From assembly GCF_014836675.1 (NCBI RefSeq), contig NZ_JACSQK010000005.1:110392-174391 (forward strand): a stretch of 64,000 nt of DNA. Direction: 5' to 3'. The notes under the pieces are model-generated. The model was not told the origin of the DNA, ran no database searches, and saw only the letters and a program-made list of their open reading frames with translations. Both the position numbers and the translations under genes were made by a program. How positions within the stretch are numbered: position 1 is the stretch's first letter; the number at the start of each line of letters is the position of its first letter. Shown in pieces: positions 1 through 8,846 of the stretch. Source of the DNA: Comamonas avium. Lineage in GTDB: Bacteria > Pseudomonadota > Gammaproteobacteria > Burkholderiales > Burkholderiaceae_C.

Positions 1-1
1 A

Positions 2-1240
2 ATCTGTGATGTCGCCGTAGCGGCTGGTCGTGTGGTGTCGATTGGCCAGGCACCTGCTGGCTTTGAGGCGGACCGCGTGGTGGACGCTTCGGGCCTGTGG
101 GTTCTGCCCGGTCTGGTGGATCTGGCTGTGCGCTTGCGCGAGCCTGGCCACGAGCATGAAGGCATGCTGCAGTCTGAAATGGCGGCCAGCGTGGCTGGTG
201 GGGTGACCAGCCTGGTGTGCCTGCCGGATACCGAGCCTGTGCTCGATGAGCAGGGCCTGGTTGAAATGCTCAAGCTGCGCGCTGAGAATTTGCACCAGTC
301 GCGCTTGTTCCCCATGGGTGCGCTGACCAAGGGCTTGCAAGGTGAAGTGCTCACCGAGATGGCCGAGTTGACGGAATCGGGTTGCGTGGCGTTTGGTCAG
401 GCCGATGTGCCCTTGCCCAGCATCACTACGCTCAGCCGTGCCATGAGCTATGCCAACACCTTTGGGTATGCCGTATGGTTGCGCCCGCAGGACAAAGATC
501 TGGGCAAGGGTGTTGCCGCCAGCGGCGCGCTGGCCACGCGCATGGGTTTGTCGGGCGTGCCAGTGGCTGCCGAGACCATTGCGCTGCACACGATTTTTGA
601 GCTGATCCGTGGCTCCCAAACCCGCGTACACCTGTGCCGCATCTCCAGCGCTGCTGGCGTGGAGCTGGTGCGCAAGGCCAAGGCTGAAGGTTTGAACATC
701 ACGGCGGATGTCTCCATCAATTCGCTGCATCTGACCGAAAACGATATTGGCTACTTTGACAGCAGCGCACGTTTGATACCGCCTTTGCGCCAGCAGCGTG
801 ACCGCGATGCATTGTCTGGCGCCTTGGCCGATGGCACCATCGATGCGCTGGTGTCTGACCATTGCCCGGTAGATGACGATGCCAAGGTGCTGCCTTTTGC
901 CGAAGCAGAAGCGGGAGCTACCGGTGTCGAGCTGCTTTTGTCGCTGGCCGTGAAATGGTCGCAAGACGGCGCAATCCCTCTGGCACGCGCCTTGGAGGTG
1001 GTCACCGCTGCCCCGGCACGCGTGCTGGGTGGTGCTCTGGGCACTTTGCAAGCCAGTTTGGGGCAACTGGTGGAAGGTGGGGTGGCTGACTTGTGCGTGG
1101 TCAACCCGAAAGCTGCGTGGACCGTGGCAGCGCCAGAACTGGTCAGTCAGGGCAAGTGCACACCGTTTAACGGTTACGAGATGCCCGCCCGTGTTCAGCT
1201 GACGCTGGTGAACGGCCATGTGGCTTTTGAGCGCGGGTGA
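2..1240 (+). CDS. Dihydroorotase-like protein (PyrC'-type, probably non-catalytic), 5' end cut by window
   Basis: This is an amidohydrolase of the dihydroorotase family; about 412 codons are visible and the reading frame runs off the left edge, so the true start is missing. The family normally hydrolyses dihydroorotate in pyrimidine synthesis using a metal site that begins with a D-x-H-x-H motif before REPG. Here that stretch reads DLAVRLREPG, so both metal-binding histidines are gone, and the later site reads SDHCPVD. This matches the PyrC' pseudo-dihydroorotases that serve as structural partners of aspartate transcarbamoylase PyrB. A pyrB gene would be expected just upstream, outside the window. 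A PlsC homologue follows 57 bp downstream. Confidence 0.88.
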   Translation: MCDVAVAAGRVVSIGQAPAGFEADRVVDASGLWVLPGLVDLAVRLREPGHEHEGMLQSEMAASVAGGVTSLVCLPDTEPVLDEQGLVEMLKLRAENLHQSRLFPMGALTKGLQGEVLTEMAELTESGCVAFGQADVPLPSITTLSRAMSYANTFGYAVWLRPQDKDLGKGVAASGALATRMGLSGVPVAAETIALHTIFELIRGSQTRVHLCRISSAAGVELVRKAKAEGLNITADVSINSLHLTENDIGYFDSSARLIPPLRQQRDRDALSGALADGTIDALVSDHCPVDDDAKVLPFAEAEAGATGVELLLSLAVKWSQDGAIPLARALEVVTAAPARVLGGALGTLQASLGQLVEGGVADLCVVNPKAAWTVAAPELVSQGKCTPFNGYEMPARVQLTLVNGHVAFERG

Positions 1241-1297
1241 TGTGCCAGAAGCTGGTGAAGACCGCGTCGATCAACAACCACTGAAGGAATAGGCTGG

Positions 1298-2077
1298 ATG
1301 GCTGGAACTTGGCGTGCAACGCGGCGACTGGTGCGGATGCTGTGGCATATCGTGCAAGGCATACGCCTCGTGCGCAACGGTTTCAACCATCTGGATGCCC
1401 ATGCGCAGCAGCGCCTAGTGGAGCACTGGGCCCAGGGGTTTCTTCGCAAAGCAGGCATTGCATTGCAGGTTGAAGGCCTGCCAATTGCGACCAGCCCTGT
1501 GCTCTGGGTGGCCAATCACCAGTCCTGGCTGGACATTCCTACGTTGCACGCTGCGCGTTACTGCCGTTTTGTCTCGAAGGCCGAGATTGCCCAGTGGCCT
1601 TTGGTGGGCCATTTGGCACGTGCGGTAGGAACCTTGTTTATTCAGCGTGGTTCACGCCGCGAGACCCAGCGCATTGTGCAAACCATGACAGAGGCCTTGC
1701 AGCAGGGCGACAGTCTGGCCGTTTTTCCGGAAGGCACCGTGGGCAATGGCCGTGACTTGCTGCCGTTTTACGGAAACACGCTGCAAGCGGCCATTGATGC
1801 CGATGTACCCATTCAACCTGTCGGCATGACGTTTGTGGATGCCCGCACGGGGCAAGCTTCTTACGCGCCTTGTGAGGCATGGCAGGATGAACCGATAGTG
1901 CGCAGCCTGTGGCGCACACTCAAGACAGACCATCTGGTGGCTGTGGTGCGCTATGGCACGCCAGAAAAAGCCAGTGGACGTGACCGCCGTGCATGGGCCG
2001 GTGATTTGCGTACATGTGTAGAGGCGCTGCGCCAGCCTGCCACTGAGTCTGTCGAGACCGGGGCCAAGCTGCGCTGA
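1298..2077 (+). CDS. Lysophospholipid / 1-acylglycerol-3-phosphate acyltransferase (PlsC family)
   Basis: This 259-residue protein belongs to the PlsC family, inner-membrane enzymes that acylate lysophosphatidic acid or a related lysolipid. The catalytic H-x4-D motif is visible as NHQSWLD near residue 69, and the acceptor-binding block as FPEGT near residue 145. The N-terminus has a short hydrophobic stretch suited to membrane association. The ATG at 1298 follows a GGAATAGG-like ribosome-binding sequence. It follows the dihydroorotase-like gene in the same direction and may be co-transcribed with it. Family assignment is firm; the exact acyl acceptor cannot be read from the sequence. Confidence 0.88.
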   Translation: MAGTWRATRRLVRMLWHIVQGIRLVRNGFNHLDAHAQQRLVEHWAQGFLRKAGIALQVEGLPIATSPVLWVANHQSWLDIPTLHAARYCRFVSKAEIAQWPLVGHLARAVGTLFIQRGSRRETQRIVQTMTEALQQGDSLAVFPEGTVGNGRDLLPFYGNTLQAAIDADVPIQPVGMTFVDARTGQASYAPCEAWQDEPIVRSLWRTLKTDHLVAVVRYGTPEKASGRDRRAWAGDLRTCVEALRQPATESVETGAKLR

Positions 2078-2189
2078 CCACAGCACGGCAACCTTCGGTG
2101 GGCTGGGGTAAGGTGGCAGCATATTCACTACCTTGCCTGCAGCAGCGACGGTGCTTGAGTGGCCGCAGGCAATCCAGAGAGGGCAAACC

Positions 2190-3596
2190 ATGACTTCTGA
2201 CACCATCCATGTGGATGTGGCCGTGATTGGCGCAGGCACAGCAGGAATGCATGCATTCAGCACGGCTCACCGCGCTGGGGCTGACACCGTGCTGATTGAC
2301 CAGGGGCCACTGGGTACGTCCTGTGCCCGTGTGGGGTGCATGCCCTCCAAGGCCGTGCTGCATGCGGGCAAGCGCTGGAGCACCTTGCAAAGTCTGCTGC
2401 CGCAAGGTGCTCCAGCGCAACTGCCTGCAGGCCACACCACCCCCCAGCAGCTGTGGCAGCAAGCCTTGGCCGTACGCGACGAGCTGGTGGATGGCAATGT
2501 GCGCAATGTGCACCAGCTGGCCGGCGAGCGTTTGCTGCAGGCATCGGCCCGCTTTGTCGCACCTGACACGCTGGCATTGAGTGATGGGCGCAAGGTACAG
2601 GCACGGGCCTTTGTGGTGGCCACTGGCTCGCAAGCCGTCAGGCCCGCAGGTCTGCAGGCTGAGCTGGGCCAGGCTTTGATTACTACCGATGAGCTTTTTT
2701 ATCTTCCGCAATTGCCACGCAGCGTTGCCGTAATGGGGCTGGGTGCGATTGGTTTAGAGATGGGGCTGGCCTTGTCACGCCTGGGCGTGCAGGTAGCCGC
2801 AGCGGGGCGCTCGCCCGTTCTGGCCAAAATTGCAGACCCCGAGGTGGCGCAGGCAGCCACCGACTATTTCTCGCAACAACTGCCTCTGGCATTGAGCGAG
2901 GCGCAGATTACGGTGCACCGCGACGGCGACGGCGTACTGATGCAGGCGGGGCCTTTGCGCCACCGCGCACAGTACCTGCTGGCGGCACTGGGCCGCAAGC
3001 CACGCTGGCAGGGGCTGGATATTGCCCAAGCAGGGGTGCAGCTGGATGACAAAGGTCGTCCGCACCTGGAGGCCGACAGCTTGCGCTGTGCAGGTAGCCA
3101 GGTGTTTGTTGCGGGAGATGTTTCGGCCCACCGTGCCCTCATGCATGAGGCAGGGCATGAAGGCACGCTGGCAGCACAGCAAGCGCTGCGCGCCTTGGGT
3201 GATGGGGGCTGGAAAAATCTACCTGAGCGTCACCGTACGGTGCCGATGTCGATTGTGTTCAGCGACCCCGACATTGCTGAAGTGGGCACGCGTTTTGATC
3301 AACTGCCAGAAGATGTGGTGATAGGTACGGTGCGTGGCCCGGGCAGTGGCCGCTCCAAGCTCATGCAAGCGCCGCACCATATCTTGCGCTTGTATGCGCA
3401 GCGCAGCTCAGGGCGTTTGCTGGGTGCAAGCTTGATGTGCGCCGGCGGTGAGCACCTGGCCCACCAGCTGGCATGGGCGGTACAGCGCAAAGAAACGGTC
3501 AACACCATGCTGGAGCTGCCGTACTACCACCCGAGCATGGAAGAGATGATTGATACCGCCTTGCGCGAGATGCGCCGCAGCTTGCGCAAGGCGTGA
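2190..3596 (+). CDS. Pyridine nucleotide-disulfide oxidoreductase, dihydrolipoamide dehydrogenase-like
   Basis: This 468-residue FAD flavoprotein belongs to the class I disulfide reductases. Visible are an N-terminal FAD-binding GxGxxG (VIGAGTAGM), the redox disulfide in GTSCARVGCMPSK, a second Rossmann motif for NAD(P)H (GLGAIGLEMG), the second FAD motif (FVAGDVS) and a C-terminal dimerisation domain ending near YYHPSMEE. The His of the usual catalytic HxH-Pxx-E element is present in YYHPSMEE. No lipoyl domain or 2-oxoacid dehydrogenase gene is nearby, so a role other than standard Lpd, such as soluble transhydrogenase-like or mercuric-reductase-like activity, is possible. The ATG at 2190 is preferred over an upstream in-frame start at 2133 because AGAGAGGG precedes it. 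Confidence 0.85.
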   Translation: MTSDTIHVDVAVIGAGTAGMHAFSTAHRAGADTVLIDQGPLGTSCARVGCMPSKAVLHAGKRWSTLQSLLPQGAPAQLPAGHTTPQQLWQQALAVRDELVDGNVRNVHQLAGERLLQASARFVAPDTLALSDGRKVQARAFVVATGSQAVRPAGLQAELGQALITTDELFYLPQLPRSVAVMGLGAIGLEMGLALSRLGVQVAAAGRSPVLAKIADPEVAQAATDYFSQQLPLALSEAQITVHRDGDGVLMQAGPLRHRAQYLLAALGRKPRWQGLDIAQAGVQLDDKGRPHLEADSLRCAGSQVFVAGDVSAHRALMHEAGHEGTLAAQQALRALGDGGWKNLPERHRTVPMSIVFSDPDIAEVGTRFDQLPEDVVIGTVRGPGSGRSKLMQAPHHILRLYAQRSSGRLLGASLMCAGGEHLAHQLAWAVQRKETVNTMLELPYYHPSMEEMIDTALREMRRSLRKA

Positions 3597-3654
3597 CTGC
3601 GCAGGCTGTTTTGTCAGCCTTGCGGGCACATGATTTGTGGCTTTAAAAAACAGG

Positions 3655-4059
3655 ATGCAGCGTATGCGCAAGTTTTGGATTCCTCTGGCGGCAGTGCTGG
3701 GTATGACCGGTGTTGGCATGGCCGCCTATGCCTCGCACGGGCTGGGCTTTATTGCCGACCCGGTGCTGCGCGAAGCTACGCGCAGCACGCTGCACATGGC
3801 GGTGCAGCAGCAGCTGTTTCATGCACTGGCGTTGCTGGGGGTGGGAGTTTTAAGCATCCAGGGTCTGGGCAATCGCTGGCTTTGCGCTGCAGGCGGTTTG
3901 TTTGCATTGGGTGTGTTGCTGTTCAGCGGCCTGATTTATCTGCGCACTTTCACCGGCATAGAAGCTTTTCGTCCCTTGGTGCCTTGGGGCGGAACCAGTC
4001 TGATGCTGGCCTGGCTGGCTTTGGGCGTGGGTGGCTTTAAAGCGGCGCGCAAGGCCTAA
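3655..4059 (+). CDS. DUF423 family small membrane protein
   Basis: A 134-residue integral membrane protein of the DUF423 (YgdD-like) family, whose function is not established. Four hydrophobic segments are evident, and the typical N-terminal Gly-rich helix with the AYASHGL element follows the first of them. ATGs at 3655 and 3664 are both possible starts; an in-frame GTG lies further upstream at 3637. It ends 10 bp before the arsC-like gene and may be translated from the same message. Confidence 0.8.
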   Translation: MQRMRKFWIPLAAVLGMTGVGMAAYASHGLGFIADPVLREATRSTLHMAVQQQLFHALALLGVGVLSIQGLGNRWLCAAGGLFALGVLLFSGLIYLRTFTGIEAFRPLVPWGGTSLMLAWLALGVGGFKAARKA

Positions 4060-4069
4060 ACTTGCGCCC

Positions 4070-4420
4070 ATGAGCGATATCACCATTTTTCACAACAACC
4101 GCTGCAGCAATTCGCGCGGTGCCCTGGACATTCTGCGCGAGCGCGGGTTCGAACCCAATATCGTGGACTACATCGCCACGCCGCTGACGGCGGCAGAACT
4201 GGCGGAACTGGTCGCGCATGTCGGCGTGCCGGTGCGGCAGCTGCTGCGCACCAAAGAAGCGGCGTACAAGGAGCTGGGTCTGGACAATCCGGCGGTGAGC
4301 GACGCCCACATCATCATGGCGCTGGCGCAGCACCCCGCATTGCTCAACCGCCCGATTGTGGTCACCCCCAAAGGGGCTGCGCTGTGCCGCCCGCCCGAGA
4401 AAGTGCTGGAGCTGCTTTAA
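4070..4420 (+). CDS. ArsC family protein (arsenate reductase, glutaredoxin type; YfgD-like)
   Basis: A 116-residue thioredoxin-fold protein of the ArsC family, close to the family's usual length. The catalytic cysteine lies in HNNRCSNSRGAL, and the arginines that hold arsenate in this family are represented by LLRTKE, NRPIV and LCRPP. No ars regulator or efflux gene is adjacent, and the active-site sequence resembles the YfgD branch more than the plasmid arsC genes, so the physiological substrate is uncertain. The ATG at 4070 directly follows the DUF423 gene and gives the standard N-terminus SDITIFHNNRC. Confidence 0.85.
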   Translation: MSDITIFHNNRCSNSRGALDILRERGFEPNIVDYIATPLTAAELAELVAHVGVPVRQLLRTKEAAYKELGLDNPAVSDAHIIMALAQHPALLNRPIVVTPKGAALCRPPEKVLELL

Positions 4421-4465
4421 GGTTTTTCCGCGCTTGCGCCACAGGCAACAAGCCATGCACCAGCC

Positions 4466-4951
4466 TTAGCAGCCGGAGCGAAATTGCCAGTCACGGGTGT
4501 TCTGGCGGTCTTCGCGCAGGCGCTCCATCAGTTTGACTGAGCCACCGCGGCGTGCCAGCTCATCAATCTTTTTGATGCGCTGCTTGGCCGCTTCACATTT
4601 GGCGGTATTGGGTCGCCCTTGGCGTTGCGTTGGCGGCGCTGCCTGTGCCTTGTCCAGCTCACGCTCTGCGCGCTGCCACTCCCGGGTTTCTTTGTCTTCC
4701 TGGCGATAGTTCTTCTGGTGTGAGCTTGCGGGCAGCATGCCGCTTGCGGCGTTGCCTGTGGTGCTGGGGTACATATTGACCGCAGGCTCGACTTCTACGG
4801 CCTGACTACCCGTACAGGGTGCACTGCTGTAGCTATTGCCACAGCGGTATGCCTGCGCCTGGCTGGCAAGTGGGTACAGGGACAAAGCAAGCCACCAAGC
4901 AAGCCACAAAACCGTGCTTTGCCAAGTCAGAGGTGTAGGGCGGGTGTGCAT
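4466..4951 (-). CDS. Secreted DUF4124-like protein
   Basis: A 161-residue protein with an N-terminal signal peptide (hydrophobic residues about 10-32, cleavage likely after SQAQA). The first mature segment, AYRCGNSYSSAPC, has the cysteine-containing start typical of DUF4124 proteins. It is followed by a Gln/Lys/Arg/Glu-rich region predicted to be helical and a C-terminal Cys. It is transcribed towards the arsC-like gene. The function is unknown and the DUF4124 placement is by pattern only. Confidence 0.65.
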   Translation of the reverse strand: MHTRPTPLTWQSTVLWLAWWLALSLYPLASQAQAYRCGNSYSSAPCTGSQAVEVEPAVNMYPSTTGNAASGMLPASSHQKNYRQEDKETREWQRAERELDKAQAAPPTQRQGRPNTAKCEAAKQRIKKIDELARRGGSVKLMERLREDRQNTRDWQFRSGC

Positions 4952-5053
4952 GGCTGCATGTTAAGCACGGTGCTCTTTGCATTCAAGCGCGCCCATCCAG
5001 AAGCAGGCATCCAGCAATCAACGCTAGAGGCCCCCCCAAAAAAATTCAAAAAA

Positions 5054-6127
5054 TCAGGGCTTGTCTTTGGGCTTGATAGATTGCTGCAAACGCTGGGTGA
5101 CTGATGTGGTGGAGTCACGCACTTGCGCGGCGGCCTGACTCAGGCTCTGGGTCGTAGCGTGCACTGCCGACTGTGTGGCTGAACCCACAGAGCGGCCAGC
5201 CTGCATGACGCTGTCTGCAGCTGCCTGTGCGGTGTGCACCACGCTGGATTTGATACGCCCATAAACGGCCTGCGTGATTTGTGTGCCGCAGTCCTTGACG
5301 ATGCTGCCCAGCATCTGTGCGGCGCGGCGGGTGGCTCCTTGTTTGACAGCCTGGCGCTCTGGCGCTTGCTGAGGGGCGCAGTAAGCATCGGCAATCAAGC
5401 CTACGCGCAATGTCAAAAACGCATTGGCAGCACCGCTGGCCAGACTGTTGGTGAGCAAGTTGCCCATGCCACCCAGCCCGGGAATGCTGCCCACGGCCGC
5501 AGGTGTAGCCGATTGCACGATGGGCGCGGTCAGCTCTGCAAAATCGACGTCGTCCAGACTGCTGGCAATCAGCACGCAAGCGCCGACGTTGCTGTACAGA
5601 TAGCTCATTTGTTGAAGGGATGGGCGCAGACCGTAGATGCGAGCAATGCGCCATACCAGCTGAATCTGGCTGACCAGGACGACCAAGCCATCGAGCTTTC
5701 CGTTTTGCAGCAAAGCGGTGCTGGCCAGCACACTGGCAGCTGTGCGGCGGGTTTCGACTTCCGCCGCATCACGCAAGCGGGCAAGGGCGTGCATGACTTC
5801 TTCATCGCTGTTCAGCGGCTGGCCCGCCAGATGGCTGCTGCGTGCCAGATGTGCCCGCAGGCGCTGTTGGTACTCTGTGATGGCGGCCTGATCGCCTTCT
5901 GCGGGAAAGCGCAGAGCGGCGGGCAGACGCAGCAGCCACAGCGTAGGCACCAGCACGGTAGCGGTCAGCAGGCCGAGCAGACTCCAGAAGACGGGCTGAC
6001 CCGCGCCGGCATGCAAGCGGTCTGCGGCATCGGCCAGCTGGCTGACCATGGCCACGGCAAACACAGCACTCCACACCACAAAACCGGTAGCGCAGATCCA
6101 GAGCAGGCGTGAAGTGAAGCGTGTCAT
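5054..6127 (-). CDS. DUF697 (YcjF-like) inner-membrane protein
   Basis: A 357-residue protein with two N-terminal membrane helices (about residues 5-28 and 45-70), a central domain with the Gly/Ala-rich DUF697 signature (SIPGLGGMGNLLTNSLASG) and a long Ala/Thr/Ser/Gln-rich tail that looks helical. DUF697 proteins of this type are inner-membrane proteins of unknown function, often near YcjX-type GTPases; none is seen here. The ATG at 6127 gives a clean membrane start (MTRFTSRLLW); a longer frame upstream has no good support. Confidence 0.72.
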   Translation of the reverse strand: MTRFTSRLLWICATGFVVWSAVFAVAMVSQLADAADRLHAGAGQPVFWSLLGLLTATVLVPTLWLLRLPAALRFPAEGDQAAITEYQQRLRAHLARSSHLAGQPLNSDEEVMHALARLRDAAEVETRRTAASVLASTALLQNGKLDGLVVLVSQIQLVWRIARIYGLRPSLQQMSYLYSNVGACVLIASSLDDVDFAELTAPIVQSATPAAVGSIPGLGGMGNLLTNSLASGAANAFLTLRVGLIADAYCAPQQAPERQAVKQGATRRAAQMLGSIVKDCGTQITQAVYGRIKSSVVHTAQAAADSVMQAGRSVGSATQSAVHATTQSLSQAAAQVRDSTTSVTQRLQQSIKPKDKP

Positions 6128-6334
6128 GGTGTCAGTTCTCTCAATCAAAACGGCATCCAGTGTGCCTGAGTGCCGTTGGCGCTGCTGACTCCGCCTTCGA
6201 TACGTCGCTGTTTCATCGGGTCGTATCGCTGGTGCTATCTGGCGCTTCATTCACGCCTTATCTTCATTGAAAACCTGTACTGGGCTGGGTGCAGCTAGCG
6301 GCTCTTCGCGCGTGGTGCGGCCGGTGTGAAAAAT

Positions 6335-6997
6335 TCAGGCGCTGTGCAGCAAACCCTGCTTTTCGATGAAAGCAATCACCGTATCCAGCCCTTCCAGTGT
6401 TTTGAGGTTGGTCATCACAAACGGCTTCATGCCTTTGGGCGTATTGCGCATGCGCTCGGTATCGCTGCGCATGATGTCCAGATTGGCGCCCACATGGGGA
6501 GCCAGATCGGTTTTGTTGATGACAAACAGATCACTTTTAGTGATGCCGGGGCCGCCCTTGCGCGGAATTTTTTCACCCGCTGCCACGTCGATGACGTAAA
6601 TCGTCAGGTCTGACAGTTCGGGGCTGAAGGTGGCAGCCAGGTTGTCGCCGCCTGATTCGATAAAGATGATGTCTGCATCCGGGAACTGGCCCAGCATGCG
6701 GTTGATCGCTTCGAGGTTGATAGAGGCGTCTTCACGAATGGCCGTGTGCGGGCAGCCCCCGGTTTCAACGCCCATGATGCGCTCGGCGGGCAGCGCACCG
6801 CTGATGGTCAGCAGGCGCTGGTCTTCCTTGGTGTAGATGTCGTTGGTGATGGCGATCAGGTCCCACTTGTCGCGCATGGCCTTGCACAGCATTTCAAGAA
6901 TGGTGGTTTTTCCGGAGCCAACGGGCCCACCAATACCGACGCGCAGAGGTGGCAGCTTCTTGGTACGCAGGGGAATGTGGTGCAGTGCAGAAGTCAT
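6335..6997 (-). CDS. ureG: Urease accessory GTPase UreG
   Basis: UreG, 220 residues, is the SIMIBI-class GTPase that delivers nickel and drives carbamylation of the urease active-site lysine, working with UreE, UreF and UreD. The P-loop GPVGSGKTT is at about residues 24-32, the nickel-binding Cys-Pro-His at 82-84 ([11 protein letters not shown]), and the guanine-specificity NKTDL near 160. It is the last gene of the minus-strand urease cluster, 103 bp after ureF. Nothing recognisable occupies the 207 bp between it and the next gene downstream. Confidence 0.97.
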   Translation of the reverse strand: MTSALHHIPLRTKKLPPLRVGIGGPVGSGKTTILEMLCKAMRDKWDLIAITNDIYTKEDQRLLTISGALPAERIMGVETGGCPHTAIREDASINLEAINRMLGQFPDADIIFIESGGDNLAATFSPELSDLTIYVIDVAAGEKIPRKGGPGITKSDLFVINKTDLAPHVGANLDIMRSDTERMRNTPKGMKPFVMTNLKTLEGLDTVIAFIEKQGLLHSA

Positions 6998-7100
6998 GGC
7001 GGTTCAGGTCATCAGAAATGGGGGAAATAAAAAATCAGGCCGGGTGGTGGTCTGGGTGATGGGGGCGTGACAGCGTCTGGGCAGGCATGGCGTAGCTTTT

Positions 7101-7808
7101 TTAGCTGCGAAACAGCCGGGAGTACTGGTGCTCGTGCCGCGCAGAGAGGATGGCCAGCATGGGTGAGAAAGCCTGGCGCTGCCCATCAGGCAACGCCAAG
7201 GCGTGCTCGACAGCGGCAGGAATGTCTGCGGTCAGCCGCGCCAGAATGCGCTGGCCAGCGTTTTGCCCCAGGGGCACAGATTTGATGGCTGCCTGCACCA
7301 TGTTCTCGGCCCAGCCAAAGGTGTAGGCCAGCAGTGCATTGCGTGCTGTTGCACCCGTCAGCGTGGCGGCCAGCGCAAATGCCATGGGGTAGCTGGCATC
7401 CTGGGCAGCCAGCCAGCTCGTTTGCTGCATGGCTGCAGCGTCATCGGCATAGCGGTTCTTGAGCCATTCGATCAGAGAGCGCCCCATTTGCTCTGTCTGC
7501 AATCGCAGCTCACTGCTTTCGCGTGTGGTCAGCACCCAGGCATTGAGTGCTGCAAGGCGCGATGTGTCATGGCTGGCCCACGCGGGCATGGCTTGCGCAA
7601 TGGCCGCCATATCTGCGCGCGACTGGCTCAGGTGCAATTGCGCTACCAGCCAGCTGCAAGCTTCTGATTCCGTGGCTACCAGTGCTGCATTGACTGCAGA
7701 TTCAAGAGCTTCAGAGTAGGAAAAACCACCAATGGGCAGTGCTGGCGAGGCCAGCCACATCAACTGCAAAAAGCAATCCGGGGTGAGGGGCGGTGCAGGT
7801 GTGTTCAT
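7101..7808 (-). CDS. ureF: Urease accessory protein UreF
   Basis: UreF, 235 residues, is the all-helical accessory protein that, with UreD and UreG, forms the apo-urease activation complex and gates GTP use by UreG. The N-terminal block [21 protein letters not shown] and the central [16 protein letters not shown] region are characteristic. It starts only 4 bp after the Gdx-type exporter gene ends, so the two are almost certainly co-translated. Confidence 0.95.
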   Translation of the reverse strand: MNTPAPPLTPDCFLQLMWLASPALPIGGFSYSEALESAVNAALVATESEACSWLVAQLHLSQSRADMAAIAQAMPAWASHDTSRLAALNAWVLTTRESSELRLQTEQMGRSLIEWLKNRYADDAAAMQQTSWLAAQDASYPMAFALAATLTGATARNALLAYTFGWAENMVQAAIKSVPLGQNAGQRILARLTADIPAAVEHALALPDGQRQAFSPMLAILSARHEHQYSRLFRS

Positions 7809-7812
7809 GCAC

Positions 7813-8139
7813 TTATTCCCCGCGCAGCGTGAGGAGTTTCAAACCCACAATACCCATGAGGATCAAACCAAAGCAGGCCATGCGTGCAACGCTGCGGTTT
7901 TCTCCCAGAGCCAGCATGCCGTAAACGGCCGTGCCAACGGCACCGATGCCTACCCATACGGCATAGGCCGTACCTACGGGAATGGTGCGCGTGGCCAGCG
8001 AGAGCAAATACATGCTGGCCGCAATGAAGGCCCCGCAAAACAGGCTGGGCCACAGCCGGGTGAAACCTTCAGTGCGTGGCATGGCGGCTGCGTAAAAGAT
8101 TTCGCACAGACCGGCTGCAATCAAAAAGACCCAGCTCAT
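7813..8139 (-). CDS. SMR family transporter, Gdx/SugE-like (guanidinium exporter type)
   Basis: A 108-residue protein with four membrane helices, in the Gdx (formerly SugE) branch of the small multidrug resistance family. Members export guanidinium in exchange for protons as dual-topology dimers. Glu13, Ser42, Tyr59 and Trp62, which line the guanidinium site in characterised Gdx proteins, are all present; the usual Trp16 is Tyr. The conserved PVGTAYAVW block is intact. The ATG at 8139 overlaps the ureE stop (ATGA), and ureF begins 4 bp after its stop, so it sits inside the urease accessory operon. Export of guanidinium or a related urea-like cation is inference from these residues and the location. 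Confidence 0.85.
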   Translation of the reverse strand: MSWVFLIAAGLCEIFYAAAMPRTEGFTRLWPSLFCGAFIAASMYLLSLATRTIPVGTAYAVWVGIGAVGTAVYGMLALGENRSVARMACFGLILMGIVGLKLLTLRGE

Positions 8140-8768
8140 CCGCAACCGCCTTTGCTGTGCACATGCGTGCCATGGGCATGGCATGCCTGCTCGTGCGGGT
8201 GGTCACAGGTGCTGTGATCGTGGGAATGTGCATGCCCGTGATCGTGATCGTGGTGATGATCTTGTGCGTGGCTGTGCCCATGTCCATGGTGGCTGTGGCC
8301 ATCATGGGTCACATGGCCGCCGTAGGCACCGCCTTCAGGCTCAAAAGGCATATCAGCCTGTACCACGGTCATGTGCATGCTGCGCAGCATGTCGGCCAGC
8401 ACATGGTCGGGCTCAATCTTCAGGTGATCGGGCTGCAGCTCAATCGGCACATGGCGGTTGCCCAAGTGGTAGGCGGCGCGCACCAGATCAAAAGGGCTGC
8501 CGTGCACAGCGCAGGCCGTGATGTGCAGCACTTTCTGCGGCGCTGCAATCACACGCACCATGGAGCCATCCTCGGCCACCAGCACATCACCACCGCGCAC
8601 CGCCTGGCCACGGGGCAGGAAAACAGCCAGCTCACGGCCCTGGCTGTCCGTGGCTGCAAAGCGTGATTTCTGGCGGACATCCCAGTCGAGTTCCACGGTG
8701 GCTGCACGTTTGAGCAGTACGCTGGCCAGGCCATGGCCCTGGGCAAGGAGTTTGTTTGCGGTCAACAT
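8136..8768 (-). CDS. ureE: Urease accessory nickel metallochaperone UreE with long His-rich tail
   Basis: UreE, 210 residues, is the nickel-binding chaperone of urease maturation. The peptide-binding domain covers about residues 1-70 and the metal-binding domain about 75-145, including the conserved YHLGNRH and PDHVLADML segments. The last 60 or so residues carry 23 histidines with Asp and Gly between them plus several cysteines, so nickel storage is likely. The ATG at 8768 is chosen; an in-frame TTG at 8786 has no better support. The stop overlaps the Gdx gene start. A gamma-glutamylcyclotransferase-like gene is transcribed away from it, so ureEFG may have its own promoter in the 78-bp gap. 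Confidence 0.95.
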   Translation of the reverse strand: MLTANKLLAQGHGLASVLLKRAATVELDWDVRQKSRFAATDSQGRELAVFLPRGQAVRGGDVLVAEDGSMVRVIAAPQKVLHITACAVHGSPFDLVRAAYHLGNRHVPIELQPDHLKIEPDHVLADMLRSMHMTVVQADMPFEPEGGAYGGHVTHDGHSHHGHGHSHAQDHHHDHDHGHAHSHDHSTCDHPHEQACHAHGTHVHSKGGCG

Positions 8769-8846
8769 TGGTTTCTGACTTTTCAAAGAAGTGCGACAAG
8801 CTGGCGTGCTTTATGCATTCGACAGCACTTTGTTTCAATCGATAGC

